A DNA stretch of 64,000 nt from Oryza sativa Japonica Group (GCF_034140825.1 NC_089039.1:26919001-26983000); one strand, 5' to 3'. Shown: positions 1 through 12,539, counted from the stretch's first letter. Notes: a model not told the origin generated them from the sequence alone. Program-made: numbers and translations.

Positions 1-123
1 GGAACGCCCCCGAAGGCGACGAAGAGGATCAAACATTCAACAACACCAGCTCAGCCCATCGGAACCGAAACGCAGCGAGACGAGACGGAGAGGGAGGAGG
101 AGGCAAGCGACGGGGGTACGTAC

Positions 124-198
124 CGCGGCGGAGCACAGGGCCAGCGCGAGGGGGAGGAGGAGGAGAAGAAGGTTCTGGAAGCTTCTGGACGGCCCCAT
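124..198 (-). CDS. First exon of a secreted or membrane protein (partial, rest off the left edge)
   Basis: The first ATG in the frame is at 198-196. It opens a 25-residue exon that starts MGPSRS and continues as a leucine-rich stretch ending ALCSAA. This has the n-, h- and c-regions of a signal peptide. The exon ends at a strong donor (GCG then GTACGT, 123-118), and the next exon is not recognisable in the remaining 120 bases, so the mature protein is unknown. The open frame extends upstream only through a non-ATG codon. The gene is divergent from the alpha/beta hydrolase and shares a 620-base spacer with it. Seen: signal peptide and donor. Inferred: a secretory-pathway product. I do not recognise the family. 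Confidence 0.5.
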
Positions 199-821
199 TC
201 CTCGACTCCGGTGGCTCACGCGTTCACGCCCACCTCGCTCCACTGACTTCACCTGCAGCTGCTGGATTCTTCTCCCCGCGAAGCGTGCCTTGCGAGCTAC
301 GCCCAAATTCTTTCAGCTCTCAGGCTGATGATGATGAAGACAGCGTGAGATGCCGTGAGCTGGATGCCTTCGAGATGGCGACGAACTAACGAATTCTGCT
401 GCTCGGTGGTTGGGTTTGGACCGAGCGGGTGAAAGGGAACCGCGCGCGGCGCGACCCCCCACCGATTGTCGGGGCGCGGGGGGCTTACGGCAAGCAGCAC
501 GGGGGAGGAGTTCGCCGCGCGTGCGTGTGCGGGCCACCGCCGGCGCCGACGACGACGGCGGCCGCCGCCGCGCGCGTCGCCGGAACGGAACGGGCAGTGG
601 GTGGGTGCGGCGTGGAGTGACGTGGCGGCGGGTGTGGCACTTGGGAGACGTCAACGCCTAGCCGCCTAGGCAAACTGTATTGGGCTGATAGGCCCAACTC
701 AACTCAAGGCCCACTTAGGCCCAAACATGGCCCACCTTACGCTGCAGACCAGCTCGCCCACGAGGCGTGCGTCTCGCACACAGCACACTCTTCCGGTCTT
801 CCCCACCGTTTGTCGCCTTTC
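199..821. promoter_or_regulatory. Divergent promoter region with a GGCCCA cluster
   Basis: This GC-rich spacer lies between the minus-strand signal-peptide gene and the plus-strand hydrolase. Positions 681-734 hold TGGGCT followed by four GGCCCA hexamers (691-696, 708-713, 718-723, 729-734). These match the site II type (TGGGCY), known from promoters of plant housekeeping and organelle genes. No TATA box is evident near either start. Several open frames cross this stretch, but they show GC-biased codon noise and no domain. Confidence 0.5.
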
Positions 822-3800
822 ATGTCGCCGGAGAAATCGCCGGAGTCCTCAGGTATTATGCTGTGCTCCCCTTTCTATCTCGCGCGTGCGCGTTCCGCGA
901 GTAGGGTTCCTGTCTTGCTGACTTGCTGGTGGTTGGATCCCTACCGTGTTGCCTCCCAAATTTTTAGGTGATGAGTGCGATTCCCCAATTAGCTTGTAAC
1001 TTGTGATGAATCAGATTGGGAATTCAGAATTCTGCACGGTTAATTAAAATCGCATAGTTCATATGATTAATTCGAGTTTTGGGGGGGTTAGGATTTTGCT
1101 GTCTCCCCTTCCATCTAAACATTAATGGGGTGGCTTTACACTTTAGTCATTCACCTGATTTAATGGAATTTTGGATTATTTTGCACCGCGGGCTTTTCCC
1201 CTAATGCTTCTCTTCAAAAGAACTGAGATGGAAGATTGTGTTTAGTCAGATCAGCATCTGAGCTAGGTCCAACTTGATAAATTCAGTCATGTGTGTGATG
1301 TTTATTTGGTTAAATCATTTTCTGAAGAGCTGCAAAGCATTATATACTTTTTTTAGATAATGGATTGAAAATATATAATGCCTTGCAGCTCTTCAAAAAT
1401 TAAGATTGCCAAGCATGCATGTATGCTTCTAAGTTTGTTATCTTCAAATACCATGTATTTCTGTTGCACTCTCGGTAGCTTAGGGCAATCATTTGCTATC
1501 ATCCACTAACAATATAAGAAAGCTCACGTGCATTGCTCGGCGAAAACTCACCTGTGTTAACTTGCCTCGACTTGCATAATTTGTTGTCTTGATGGAATAT
1601 TATCTTCGTCAATGTTATTTCTTATTCTTGTGTGTGTTTGTACCATGATGAATATATATGACTTACAGTAGTTCGGGAACAAAGAGTTACAATTTCAAAC
1701 AAGCATGGGGAAAATCTTGTTGGTCTACTGCATCAAGCATGTTCAAAGAATCTTGTGATCCTTTGCCATGGATTCCGAGCTACAAAGGCAAGTTGATCTG
1801 TAGCATCCAAGGATTTTTTACTTTTAATTACTTTAGGTATAGAGTTTATCTGCATAACATACTAACAGTCTTTACCTTTCCGGGACAGCCAAGGGACAGG
1901 CCGTGCAATCTCATTAAGATTAGGGATATATATATAGACACACACACACACACACACACAGAGTTCCAAGTTACATTTATATTGGAATTTTATGCTAAGA
2001 TAAATTTGATATATAATCCTTTTGAAACCTCATAGTTCCTATTTTTTCCTTTATTAAGATATTTAGCTTAGGTGATAAATTATCTTGAATTTCTTGCACG
2101 CTTCATCTTTGGTTGTGGATGTGGATGAGATGCTGCTGTTTTTATCATCGTTTGTTTGAAAATGCAACACGCCAACACCCTACACGCTAAATGGGACTTA
2201 CGATACAGATCCTTCTAATTGTTTTGTAGTTAAATGAGAGACAGACGGAAACGTATAATAACAAGGACATGCATCTGCAAAATTGCCATGCTCATAGTAG
2301 AAATCAATCTAACAAGAAAATATTATATTTTCAGTGGAGATCTATACTTTAGTCTCTCTAATACTAGTCTCACACTTCTAAAACATGGTAACTTGCAGGA
2401 TGATAGCATCTTGGTTGACCTTGCTTATGCACTAACAAGGGAAGGTGTTAGTGCTTTTCGGTTTGATTTTGCTGGAAATGGGTAAGACATTTGTAAACGC
2501 AAGTGAAAATGTTTCTGAGTTATAGAGAGGAACTTTCTATTCTCAGTAGTCTGTGCTATGTCAGTGAGTAGCAGCTACCACAATTCTCCCATTAAAATTT
2601 GTTTTATCAATAACATAATGTTCCTAGAGTACTGTTCTTACTAGATGCCAGCTTGCCCACACATTAAATCTGTCTTCCAATGTTTACTCATAGTTAAAGG
2701 TGTTCCCTGTTTTTTCCAGGGAAAGTGAGGGTCAGTTCCAGTATGGAAACTACCGAAGAGAGGCAGATGACTTGCACTCTGTTGTATCATACTTCACAGA
2801 ACAGGAATATAATATAATTGGTCTTGTTGGGCACAGCAAAGGTTAGCAAGCTGCTCTGACGTGCAACTATATTTATATCCATCAGTCTTCGGTATTGATT
2901 TATTGTTGCCTAATGCATACACGCTAACGTACATGCACATTCTTACGAGCAGCATTAGTATGCTTAGTTGACACCAGAAGTTGGTAGATATGCATATTTG
3001 GAGTCATACTGCTTTATGTAATCATTGCCGTGTGGAAGCGCATGCATACATGCACACAAACATATTTAACCATAAATAACTGAAAGTTTGAAAGTAATCA
3101 CCTTATCTTGATCTCCTTTAATTTATTATCTGTGAAATATGATGTCTGAAGATCTGCTGGTATTGGTACTAACCAACATGGTTGGCTAAAGGACTATTTC
3201 TAATTCAATTAGCTTTCATTTTTAAATGTTCAGTCAGGTTTAAAACTGCATTCATTTTCTGATAATGTGCTTCCATCACTGAGACTCGAGAGTTTGTCAC
3301 TCTGCTACTTTGGCAGTTTGATTTCAATGCTTTTATTGATATTCTTCCTACAGGAGGAAATGCCGTGCTTTTGTATGCTTCCATGAACCATGATATTCCT
3401 GTCATTGTCAACATTTCTGGACGCTTTGCGTTAGAGCGTGGTATTGATGGGCGCCTGGGGAAAAATTTCATGCAGAGAATAAAGAAAGATGGATACATAG
3501 ATGTCAGGAACAGAAAAGGTAGAAGCTGCTTGGGTTATATGGCATTTTTCTTTTCTTTTTTTATTGCAAAGTTAGCACAAATCTCCGAATCAGTTGAAGG
3601 TTGCAGTTTTGATGTTGATTGATTTTGGTGTTGCTGTATCTGTATGCCTGTATCCACATCGCAGGCTTTCTCTGAAATCATAGCCCCATGAAGTCGTGAC
3701 AATTATTTTCATCTATGTTCAGGGGAGTTTGAGTACCAGGTGACAGAGGAAAGTCTGAAAGATCGGCTGAGCACAGATACCCTTCTTTCAAGCCGTTCCA

Positions 3801-4115
3801 TAAGCAAATGCTGCAGGTCGCAATCAAAAGCTACTATCACACACCTGTATCTCAGTATGTCTAGAAAAGAAATCCTTAAAGATTTCTTTTTTTGTTCTGA
3901 TTTGCAGGGTCCTCACAATCCATGGCTCCAAGGATGAAATTGTTCCGGTGGAAGACGCCCTGATGTTCGCGGCAAATATCCCCAACCATGAGCTGCACAT
4001 AATCGCAGAAGCCAATCATCGCTACACAGGCCATGAGAAAGAGCTGAAAGCATTTGTACTGGACTTCATCAAGTCCCAACCCAATTTCTCGTCGTCCTTG
4101 CGCCCGAAGTTGTAA
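822..4115 (+). CDS. Alpha/beta-hydrolase fold esterase-like protein
   Basis: Seven exons: 822-852, 1669-1787, 2399-2481, 2720-2841, 3354-3518, 3723-3816, 3908-4115; 273 residues. An oxyanion-type HGF motif comes early. The nucleophile elbow GHSKG has its Ser at about residue 117. The acid is probably Asp214 in HGSKDEIV, and the base is His242 in EANHRYTGHE. The order and length fit the single-domain plant hydrolases related to bacterial cinnamoyl esterases. No signal or transit peptide is seen, so it is likely cytosolic; the substrate is unknown. The start was chosen because MSPEKSPESS joins in frame across a good donor at 853. Intron 2 begins GCAAGT (1788), a GC-AG intron, rather than GT. 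An open frame at 1658 that crosses exon 2 is in the wrong frame. Confidence 0.88.
1939..1960. repeat. (AC)n microsatellite in hydrolase intron 2
   Basis: A run of about eleven AC dinucleotides follows a short TA run inside the intron. Likely length-polymorphic; no function inferred. Confidence 0.8.
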
Positions 4116-4974
4116 CTGTTTGACCTTTGCAATCCTTGATGCTTGAAGTTTAAATGTCATACTTTGCAATCCTTGACTACGTCTTAGCACAGTTCTGACT
4201 TCAAGTTCCATCAGAGCTGGGTATCTCTAGCTCCAAAAGTTTTTGAGTTGGAGCTCGGGGTAGAATAGCATTACTCCTACAAAGTTGAGACATCTTGTTA
4301 ACATTCTAGACTAAGTTAGATGATTAGACAAGTTGAGACATCTTGTTTCTGTCCAAGAACTCATTTTTTTACTAGAATACAGGAACTGAGCTACTCCTGC
4401 TAAACACCAAACAGGGCCTGATTGTGTGTTCAATTCATCAGCTCTGAAGTTCTGAAGAACTACTACTACACTACTATAGAAGTCTAGAACACATTCAATG
4501 AAACTATCCAACTCATCCATTGCCTGTCATCTTCAATCACAATTCAGAGCCATCCTCACTCACACTGAGCTAGCCTAATCCAATCCATCATCACTTGCCA
4601 GAAGGAAGAGTCATTGCCATGCCTACCCTGACAGTGACAGGTGGGCCCCAGATCCCCTCTCCCTTTCTCTCGGAGGATAAAGCTCGCACACGCAGCCTTG
4701 CTACCTGCACACGCAACGCACGCAAGAAGAAAAAAAATGCTGCGAAGCCCATCACCTATCCGCGGCGCGATCATCATCGAGTCGCCGAGCCCAACCAACT
4801 CGGGTCAGGTCAGGTCGGGCCAGGTGCTCGAGCCCAGCAAGCTACACCAACAAACCGACCGAGCGAGCGAGACACTCACGCACACTCGCACGCACGCGAG
4901 CTGCACACGCAACGGCCTCGCGGCGGCAGAGGGGAGGGGAGGGGAGAGAGGAGAAGGGAAGGGAGGAGAGGCGA
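4116..4974. other. Spacer: hydrolase 3' end, Tourist-like relic, carrier promoter
   Basis: After the stop come the hydrolase 3' UTR and an AT-rich piece. At about 4209-4419 the right edge (CTAAACACCAAACAGGGCC) looks like one end of a Tourist-type MITE; the left edge is too worn to define. From about 4600 the sequence turns CT- and GC-rich, as expected for the carrier's promoter and 5' UTR. The short ORFs here have no domain. Confidence 0.4.
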
Positions 4975-7747
4975 ATGAGCGAGGAGGCGGCGGCGGCGGC
5001 GGCGGCGGCGGGAGCGGCGGGAGTGGAGGAGTCGTTAGGGAGGCGGAGGAGTAGGAGGGGCGGTGGTGGTGATGGGGTGGGGATGGGGGCGGCGGCGGCG
5101 GCGAGGGTGTGGGAGTTCGAGCGGGATCTGGTGGCCGGGGCGGCGATGGGCGGCGCCGTGCACACGGTGGTGGCGCCGATCGAGCGCGCCAAGCTGCTGC
5201 TCCAGACGCAGGACGGCAACGCGGCGCTGCTGGGCCGCGCGCGCAGGTTCCGCGGGTTCGCCGACTGCGTGGCGCGCACCGTCCGCGACGAGGGCGTGCT
5301 CTCCCTCTGGCGCGGCAACGGCACCGCCGTCATCCGGTACTACCCCTCCGTCGCCCTCAACTTCTCCCTCAAGGTTCCCACCCCCACCCCGAAACCCCCC
5401 CGCCATTTTTGTTCTTACTGTTTGTTTGTTCCTTGTTGTCCGAGTTATCGATTCGTACGTTACAACCGCATCAATATTGCTTCGGTTTGAGATAACAGTG
5501 CCAGTGCGATCTTGTGGGTGTTTTGGTGCGGCGGATTTGGGGTTCATGGTTCCATTCCTTGCTTGATCGGTTCGTATGCTTTAGTGTGTGATTCGATGAG
5601 CACAGGAATTGTGGTGATGTCGGTAACTTCTTGGTTTGGGGAAGCATCTGGTACTGGTTCTACAGCGTGCGGTGTAAATTCTTGAGGATGAGAGATTGTA
5701 TTAGGTCATTAGATTCTGCTGGGATTTCACTTTCGGGGGAGAAATGTTTGCGGACGGAAATAGAAAAGGAATCAAAGAATAAAGTGCTCTCGAGTCTTAT
5801 GAAAGAGCACTATAGACTAGCACTCATGAACACTAAATGGCATCTTGATGCACATATTCTCACAACATTTGTCGTACTTGTTAGTCATTGTTTCCAATAG
5901 CAGCAATGCCAGTTAGCATGTAAACCTTTTTGTTCTCTATTGAGGATCTAGGAGATAGGAACAGTACTGTACATCGATATAAATTTCATGATTGGTTCAT
6001 TTGAATGGTACTCCAATTGTACCACACTAGCATCTTGCTAGTTATTGCCATTATGTGGTGGTATCTTGTGAACTGATCCGTAATGAACATTTGATTCCAA
6101 CAACAGTGATGTAACTACTAAATTAGTAAGAAGGCATTATGTGGACTTGCTCATGCGTTAAGGACTGTCATTGTTGTCATGGTGTTCGATGCAACATATG
6201 TTGTTATTAATGTGTGATGAAATAATCATATATAGTTACTGATTACAAAAGATGTACAAAAAGATCTGATGCCAAATATGAGAAACTTAGAAAAGCTTTT
6301 GGGCAAGATGACAGCCATTCTCTAAAATAACAAATGGCAAAGCGACATTGCTAAATGGATATTTGAGTTGCACCTTTTTAAGCAGCTGTAGGACTGTAGG
6401 AGTTGCAGGCACTTCCTGCCATAGTCAAATAGCATGACCATGATCAAATCCCTTGATATATAGTCATATTATAACTCAAGAAACAAATAGATTGCATCTA
6501 CTGCCAGCTACTATAAGAGAAATATACATTGTACGGCAATATAGAACATAACAGTGATAACTATTTGAAGATGGCCAATTAATTATCGTGTTTTTGCCTC
6601 TGCTGATTTTCGTGATACTATTTGAAGCCAGGTTGCCCTGTGACTTGTACCGAATGCATCTGAGCTTATCTAAATTGCAGCAGGGTACTGCTTTGCCTTT
6701 ACTCACTTTTACCAAATTATTCTTGAAGATTTATGTTGTGGATTATGGCCCATGCAACATATGTTTGGTTAATGTTAACATCTCTTCAGATGTGTCGATT
6801 TGACTTGATGATTTCCACTCACACTTAGCTATGTTTCCTTGATGCTCAATTATGTTGAAACAAGAATTGCTCATCTTAGTGGCGAAAGACATCGAATGTA
6901 TGATAAGTTGATAAACCATAATGGTATAACAGATAATAACCGATGAGCAACTATGCACTACTTTACAACAGAGGTATCTAAAATATCTTATTGTAGAATA
7001 AGAGTTTTGTAAGAAAGCAATTATGGAAGTACGAACAATGAAAATGATGGTTGGAGTGGCTTTTAATTATGAATGCTTATCTCAATTGGTATCTCTAATC
7101 ACTGATCGATATTCTTGCAGGATCTGTACAGGAGCATACTGAAAGATGCAGGAACCTCAGCTGATAACAAGTTCTCTTCTATTGCTTTAACCAACTTCAT
7201 TGCTGGTGCTGCGGCTGGATGTACTACTCTGGTCCTCATTTATCCACTTGATATTGCTCATACCCGTCTTGCAGCTGATATTGGCCGGACCGATACTCGC
7301 CAGTTCAGAGGCATTTGCCACTTCGTTCAAACCATCTACAATAAAAACGGCATCCGGGGTATCTACAGAGGATTGCCAGCATCACTACAAGGGATGGTCG
7401 TTCACCGGGGCTTATACTTTGGAGGCTTTGACACCGCCAAGGATGTGATGGTACCACTAGACTCGCCCCTGTGGCAGCGCTGGGTGACAGCACAGGCAGT
7501 CACTTCCATGGCGGGGCTCATCTCGTACCCGCTGGATACCGTGCGAAGGAGGATGATGATGCAATCAGGGATGGATGTGCAGATGTACAGCAGCACCCTT
7601 GATTGCTGGAGGAAGATCTACAAGGTGGAGGGGATCAAGTCGTTCTACCGCGGAGCACTTTCTAACATGTTTAGGAGCACTGGCGCTGCCGCCATACTTG
7701 TTTTGTATGATGAAGTTAAGAAGTTTATGGACAGGGGTAGGTTATGA
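4975..7747 (+). CDS. PM-ANT1-like adenine nucleotide carrier (mitochondrial carrier family)
   Basis: Two exons, 4975-5373 and 7121-7747, give 341 residues. The protein has three mitochondrial-carrier repeats, each with a P-x-D/E-x-x-[KR] helix: APIERAK, YPLDIAHTR and YPLDTVRRR. The RRRMMM signature at residues 275-280 is diagnostic of ADP/ATP carriers. The segments around YYPSVALNFSLKDLYRSIL and LGALSNMFRSTG-type helices match, from memory, Arabidopsis At5g56450 (PM-ANT1, an ATP exporter placed at the plasma membrane) better than mitochondrial AAC or ER-ANT1. The N-terminus is unusual: an alanine run from GGC repeats, then an Arg/Gly-rich stretch. A second ATG at 5080 would remove both and still leave the whole carrier. 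The single intron is 1.75 kb, and I see no gene in it. Confidence 0.88.
4987..5012 (+). repeat. GGC-trinucleotide run coding polyalanine
   Basis: A near-perfect (GGC)n run encodes the alanine tract near the start of the carrier. Such runs vary in length between cultivars, and this one falls between the two candidate start codons. Confidence 0.75.
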
Positions 7748-8566
7748 CTTACGACACGTATAGAGGGTTTGGTTCAGGTTCTCCACAGATTTTTGGATTC
7801 AGTATGGAGATTAGACCGCCAAAGGTACAGGGAGCAGCAAGCTCGAGCATTTTGTAATAGAGTTGTAGTACTGGATTCCTCCAGGTCACTAACCCAGCTC
7901 GATGTAACTGGCGTTCTTCATGGTCTGAAGATGGTAGCTCTTGTTTGTTCATTTGGTTTGAAGGCAGAGCTTTGCTTCTTGTGTTATTGTCATTGGTTGT
8001 ATGCCAGCCTACACGTGTGACTCAAAAGTTCACTCTTCAGAGTTCAAACGGTAGTTTCACGGCGAATTTCGGTCAATTTCTGCGTGGCAGTCGAACAAAA
8101 TTGTCTTGTCAAGAAATCGCTTATGAGCACGCAGACAAGGCACTTGCGAGATTACTTTACTCAAGCCTCGGTTGAATTGCAAAACTAAAAAAAAAAAAGA
8201 ACAATTTCCTTGCCATCAAAGATGCAACTTGGTCGCACAAAAACATTGCCTCTCCTAGATCAAAATTTCTCAGCACTATGCCAGTGGTATTGGCAATATG
8301 ATAATACCAAACCGGCGATATTCATCACTCAACCATAAGCTTCGCACAAGATATGTCGACCCAATACAACAATGGAAAAAGCTACCAAACATATAATACC
8401 ATGTCCCGAAAAAAATATCCCCCGCCAGTTCCACTAAACCAACTCAATCCCAACACTTCCCCAACTGGCTCTCCAAACCAAATGGACGAGACATTGCATC
8501 AAGCCGAACCAAACATTCTTCTTCACTCCAGGACCGGACTTTGGAAACGCTCAGGTAGGAAGCATC
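7748..8566. other. Convergent 3' UTR spacer between the carrier and NAP1
   Basis: The carrier stop (7747) and NAP1 stop (8567) face each other. The 819 bases hold the two 3' UTRs. An A-run sits near 8190. The plus-strand ORFs here show no domain. No repeat is recognised. Confidence 0.5.
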
Positions 8567-11437
8567 TTACTGTTGCTTGCATTCTGCAGGTCGCTCTCCC
8601 TGCTGCCCTTCCCCTGCAGGAACTCGTCCGCCCTTCTGTTTCAGGAAGGAAAGCAAAATAGTAAGAAAAAGAGTTTGGTTGAAACTAGAAAGTGCATGAG
8701 AACCATGAGTTTTCCGTCACCTTTTCATCCTCGTCGTCTTCATCATCACCCTCGTCATCCTCATCTTCATCATCGTCGTCATCTTCATCGTCATCATCTT
8801 CATCATCCATAATGCCTTCGAAGTCCTCATCTTGAGCAGCCTCTCCAGTAAACCATGAAACAGCATGTGGAATGATCTTGTCTCTGATGGTAGATCTGGC
8901 AACAAAAAAGGGACATTTAGAACTAGTACAGTGTACTGGACAGAAAGCAGCCACTGCAAGTAACAGAATACACAAGGGCATACCCAATGTCATAATCTTG
9001 CTCCATTTGGTTCTGCAACTGTTCAGCCTATTCAGGAGATAAACATAAGAAGCATGCCCATGAATACATGCTTTAAACTTTAAAACATGCACAGAAAATA
9101 TGAAACTTACTGTATCCTCATCAATTTCCTCATCATCATCAGGAACTTGAGGTGGGCTGAAGAAGTTAAAGAAGCTCTCACAGTTTTCAGTTTTTGTGAT
9201 AGGTTTAGTGTTCTTTGAGCCCTTCTTTGGTTTCTTCTTGAGAACCTTTTGTGTCAAACACTTCCCAGGGAACCATTCAATTTCAGTACTGAAAACAAGA
9301 ATGTCAGAGATATGTTGGTGAAACTGTCCATTCATCTAAAAGAGTAAAACTTCACGAGTTGAAATATTAGTTACCCAATGGCTTTCTCCAGAATTGGTTC
9401 ATCTTCATCAATCATGTGGTATGTTTTGGTAAGCACCGAGTTCTTGAAGAATGGATTAGTATCGAAGTAAAATTCAAGCTTGAAACCCTTTGGCTCACTA
9501 ATTCTGTACCATTTGATGTCCTTGAGGTACTTAAGAGCTTCCTCATCCCTCTCCTGGATCTGCATACGAGCCAGACAAATGAAACTTAAGACATGCTAGA
9601 CCAAATTAGAAGAATTTTGTTTTATAAAAGTGCGAAGTCTCACCTCCTCAGACAGAATTTCATGGTTCTTCATGGCATTAAGCCAGAACTCTGGTACACC
9701 CTTCTCCTCTGCAAGGAAGCATTAAATTTTAATTGAAAAATAAAAAAAGATGATTTCTACTCCCTCCGTCCCAATATGTAGCAGCCTAGGATGGGATACC
9801 CTAGGTTGCTATATATTGGGACGGAAGGAGTAGTAAGCATTAAGCCAACTGGGAATAGACAAACATGTTAGTAAAGGAAGAATATGAGAACCTTTCTGCT
9901 CTGCAGGGGTTTCATCTGCAGCTTCTTTGGTGACACCATCTACCTCAACCACACCATTCACGATTTCATAACGCTGTCAACACACAGATGGAAAAAAACT
10001 CAGACAGATCATGACATCCATATGATACAGGGATGGCAAATGTTAGAGATATCTGTCTTGTGTGAGGCGATGAAGTATGAACCATGCAAAAACGAAAAGT
10101 CAAGGTCTGCGAGCTATTCAAGCAGTTGTTTCCATGGTGAGGTGATACATGCTTCCAACAGATCAAAGAGTTAAGAGTAAACATACAGCAGGGTGAGACA
10201 GCAAAAATGCATAACACAGGCAATAGCAGGCCATTAAAAATAGTTTACCTTGGAGTAAAGTGGTTCATACATCTTCTGATATTTAGCTTCAAGTGCAGCT
10301 CTCTCCTCAAAGAACTTCGCCTCTAGATCATCGTGTTGGCTCTGGCAGATATTAAACGAAGCAGCTTAGCACCAGATGCAACAGGGATATTCCAAAATTC
10401 AACCATTGTGCTTTGTAGTTCCACAATTAGTGTTGATACAGCACAGATAAAGCAATTTGAGTTAGTAACATAACCTGACAATAGCTAGGTGGAAACAATT
10501 CACATAAAGTAAAAGAACAAGGCTTTCAAGAAACTCCACAGCTAAACTGTTTTGTAACTGCTTGGACTCAATATCAATATTCATCGTTTGGGTTTGAAAC
10601 AAAATAGTTCAACGAAGTACAAAAAAAATCTAGAGCTGGCATCACCAGTAACATCAAGTTGAAACGTGAGTCATCCTACAGTAGTTACTAGTAACACACA
10701 CGCATAGTTTGTGGCATTTTTCCAGAATCTCCCATACAATTAATAAGAGCACCGGAGTAATCCAACTTATAAGCAAGCGTGCAACCTACACTAAAAGTCA
10801 GTCCTAGCCCCAACTAGGAATGAAATTTCTCGTACTAGTACACGCCATTCTGTGCTGTTTAAGCAAGTGACATAAGAATCACAGTATGAGTCGCTTCATC
10901 AGTAACCATTAATCATCCAGGATCGTGCAAAGTGCCACATCAAGCATGGTTGAAACGACCATAAAAAAGGTATCGTGCAGGGAAAGTGGAAATCTCCTAT
11001 ACCTGGATCTCCCTAAGCACCTCCACGCGCTTCCTGACCTTGGGCTCGAGGCTCTCGAGCACGTCCGTGTGCCGCGCCGCCAATCCCTGCAGCGTGTTCT
11101 GCGCAAGCAAACATCGAAATCACCACAAGTTTCATCAGAAAACCCCTCCCAAGCCCGCCCAAACCCCGATAGAAGCAGCAAGCAGCAAAAACAAAAACAC
11201 CACCGCAGAAACCCCCACCTTAATCGACTCCACGAGGTTGGCCTTGTCCTCCGCGCTGAGCTCTGCATCACAGCCACCGAATCCAAATCCAGTATAAGCC
11301 AACCACACCAACAACAACAACAAAACGGAGCAACCGAGATCGAACTAGAGAGAGAGCGAGAAGAGCCGCGAACCTTTGGCGTTGGGGACGGCGGCGCCGA
11401 GGCCGGAGAGGTCGAGGGAGTCCTTGCCGTCGCTCAT
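8567..11437 (-). CDS. NAP1;2: Nucleosome assembly protein 1 (histone chaperone)
   Basis: Eleven exons: 11374-11437, 11219-11262, 11003-11098, 10249-10341, 9892-9973, 9644-9708, 9375-9559, 9111-9288, 8984-9027, 8721-8895, 8567-8635; 364 residues. The long dimerisation helix covers [21 protein letters not shown]-type sequence. It is followed by the earmuff domain, with [12 protein letters not shown], the nuclear-export-like segment and [11 protein letters not shown]-terminal tail of almost pure Asp/Glu comes next. The last exon adds a short basic/Gln tail ending CKQQ, a farnesylation-type CaaX box known from plant NAP1. NAP1 binds H2A-H2B (and H3-H4), shuttles between cytoplasm and nucleus, and assists nucleosome assembly. 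The start is the first ATG after a GC-rich leader. The rice paralogue number is from memory of its place near FEN1a on chromosome 5; the family call is firm. Confidence 0.93.
9760..9830. mobile_element. Short Stowaway-type MITE in a NAP1 intron
   Basis: The element starts CTCCCTCCGTCCCAATAT and ends with its inverted copy, ATATTGGGACGGAAGGAG, flanked by TA on both sides. At about 71 bases it is a solo foldback with no coding capacity. Inserted between NAP1 exons 5 and 6. Confidence 0.85.
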
Positions 11438-12539
11438 GGCGGCTATGCGAGGGTTCCCGAAGCTTCGGGTGGTAGGTCTCCGCGAGGTAGGCTAGGGCGG
11501 AGAGAAACCCTAGCTGCGGCGGCGGCGCGAGCTGTGGGGGTTGAGAGGAGGGGAGAGGGGAGTGGAGGCGGAGGGGATAGAAAAAGGGAAGAGGCTAGGA
11601 ATGCGGGGATGCGATTTATAGCCGGGCGCGTGGGAACTGCGCTTCTTGCTTGCGGGGAGGGGAGGCGCCGGTTTTTGGTGTGTTTCGGACTCGAGAGCAG
11701 CGCGGTCGTGTGGGGGCCCACCTGTCGGCGAGAGGGGGCTGCCAGGCCGGAATATCCCCTACTACCTACACGATGCCACTGTTCGCGTTCCCATTGGCTG
11801 GCATGGCAGGGTGTGTTCACTTTGTTAAAAGAAAAAAAAAAGAAATTTTAGTAGTAGTATTAGGAATGTTGAACTTTCGTATTGTCAAATTTTGATAAGT
11901 AAAGGTTGGGTGGTGTTTGGTTTAGGTCTGACTACTAGTTTTGGTAGGTTTTTGATATTGGAAAGTTTTTGAATTACCGAAATTTGGTACTAAGGGGCTG
12001 TTGAGATTGATGTCATTTTTAACAATATTAATTTTTGGTAAAGTTGTCAAAAAATATATATGTTTAGTTTGTTGCCAAATTTGATAAATACATAAGAAAT
12101 TCTTCCAAAATTTTAGCGATATTGCCATCTTAACTAGGTTTATTTTAGCTACAATCTGAGTAGGCCCTAGGTTTTATTTGTTAATGGTGTGTTTAGTTTG
12201 TTGTCGGAAGACATTCATTTTATCGTAAGATAACTTACTAAACTTTGGTAATGTCAAATGTTATCGTTATGAAAATTTGGAGAGGTAAGGTGAGATTAAG
12301 TGGTGTTTGATTTGATATTTGAGTGAGAGTAGTTTCAGAAAATTCCAAAACTTACTAAGGTTATGTTGGTAATGGTATGTCCAATTTGTTATCTTGAAAA
12401 TAACAGCCTTGAGAATTCCAACAGAGTGAAAGCAGCTTATGCGCGAGATCGTAAGGCACATATATATGGCATAATTAATATTTTACTAGGAAAAAAAAGA
12501 CAGTATCAATACAATTTTACTAGGGTAAAAAAACTGAGA

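Noticed and set aside
5374-7120. Possible gene within the long carrier intron
   Set aside because: The short ORFs (5631-5900, 6588-6803 and others) lack domains, codon bias or splice-linked partners.
8745-8812. GAT/GAC trinucleotide run as a stand-alone microsatellite
   Set aside because: It encodes the acidic tail of NAP1, which is conserved in the family.
10925-11851. A 308-residue plus-strand frame across the NAP1 5' end
   Set aside because: It is the antisense of NAP1 exons 1-3 and promoter. It has Arg/Gln-rich composition and no domain, while the minus strand has clean exons with splice sites.
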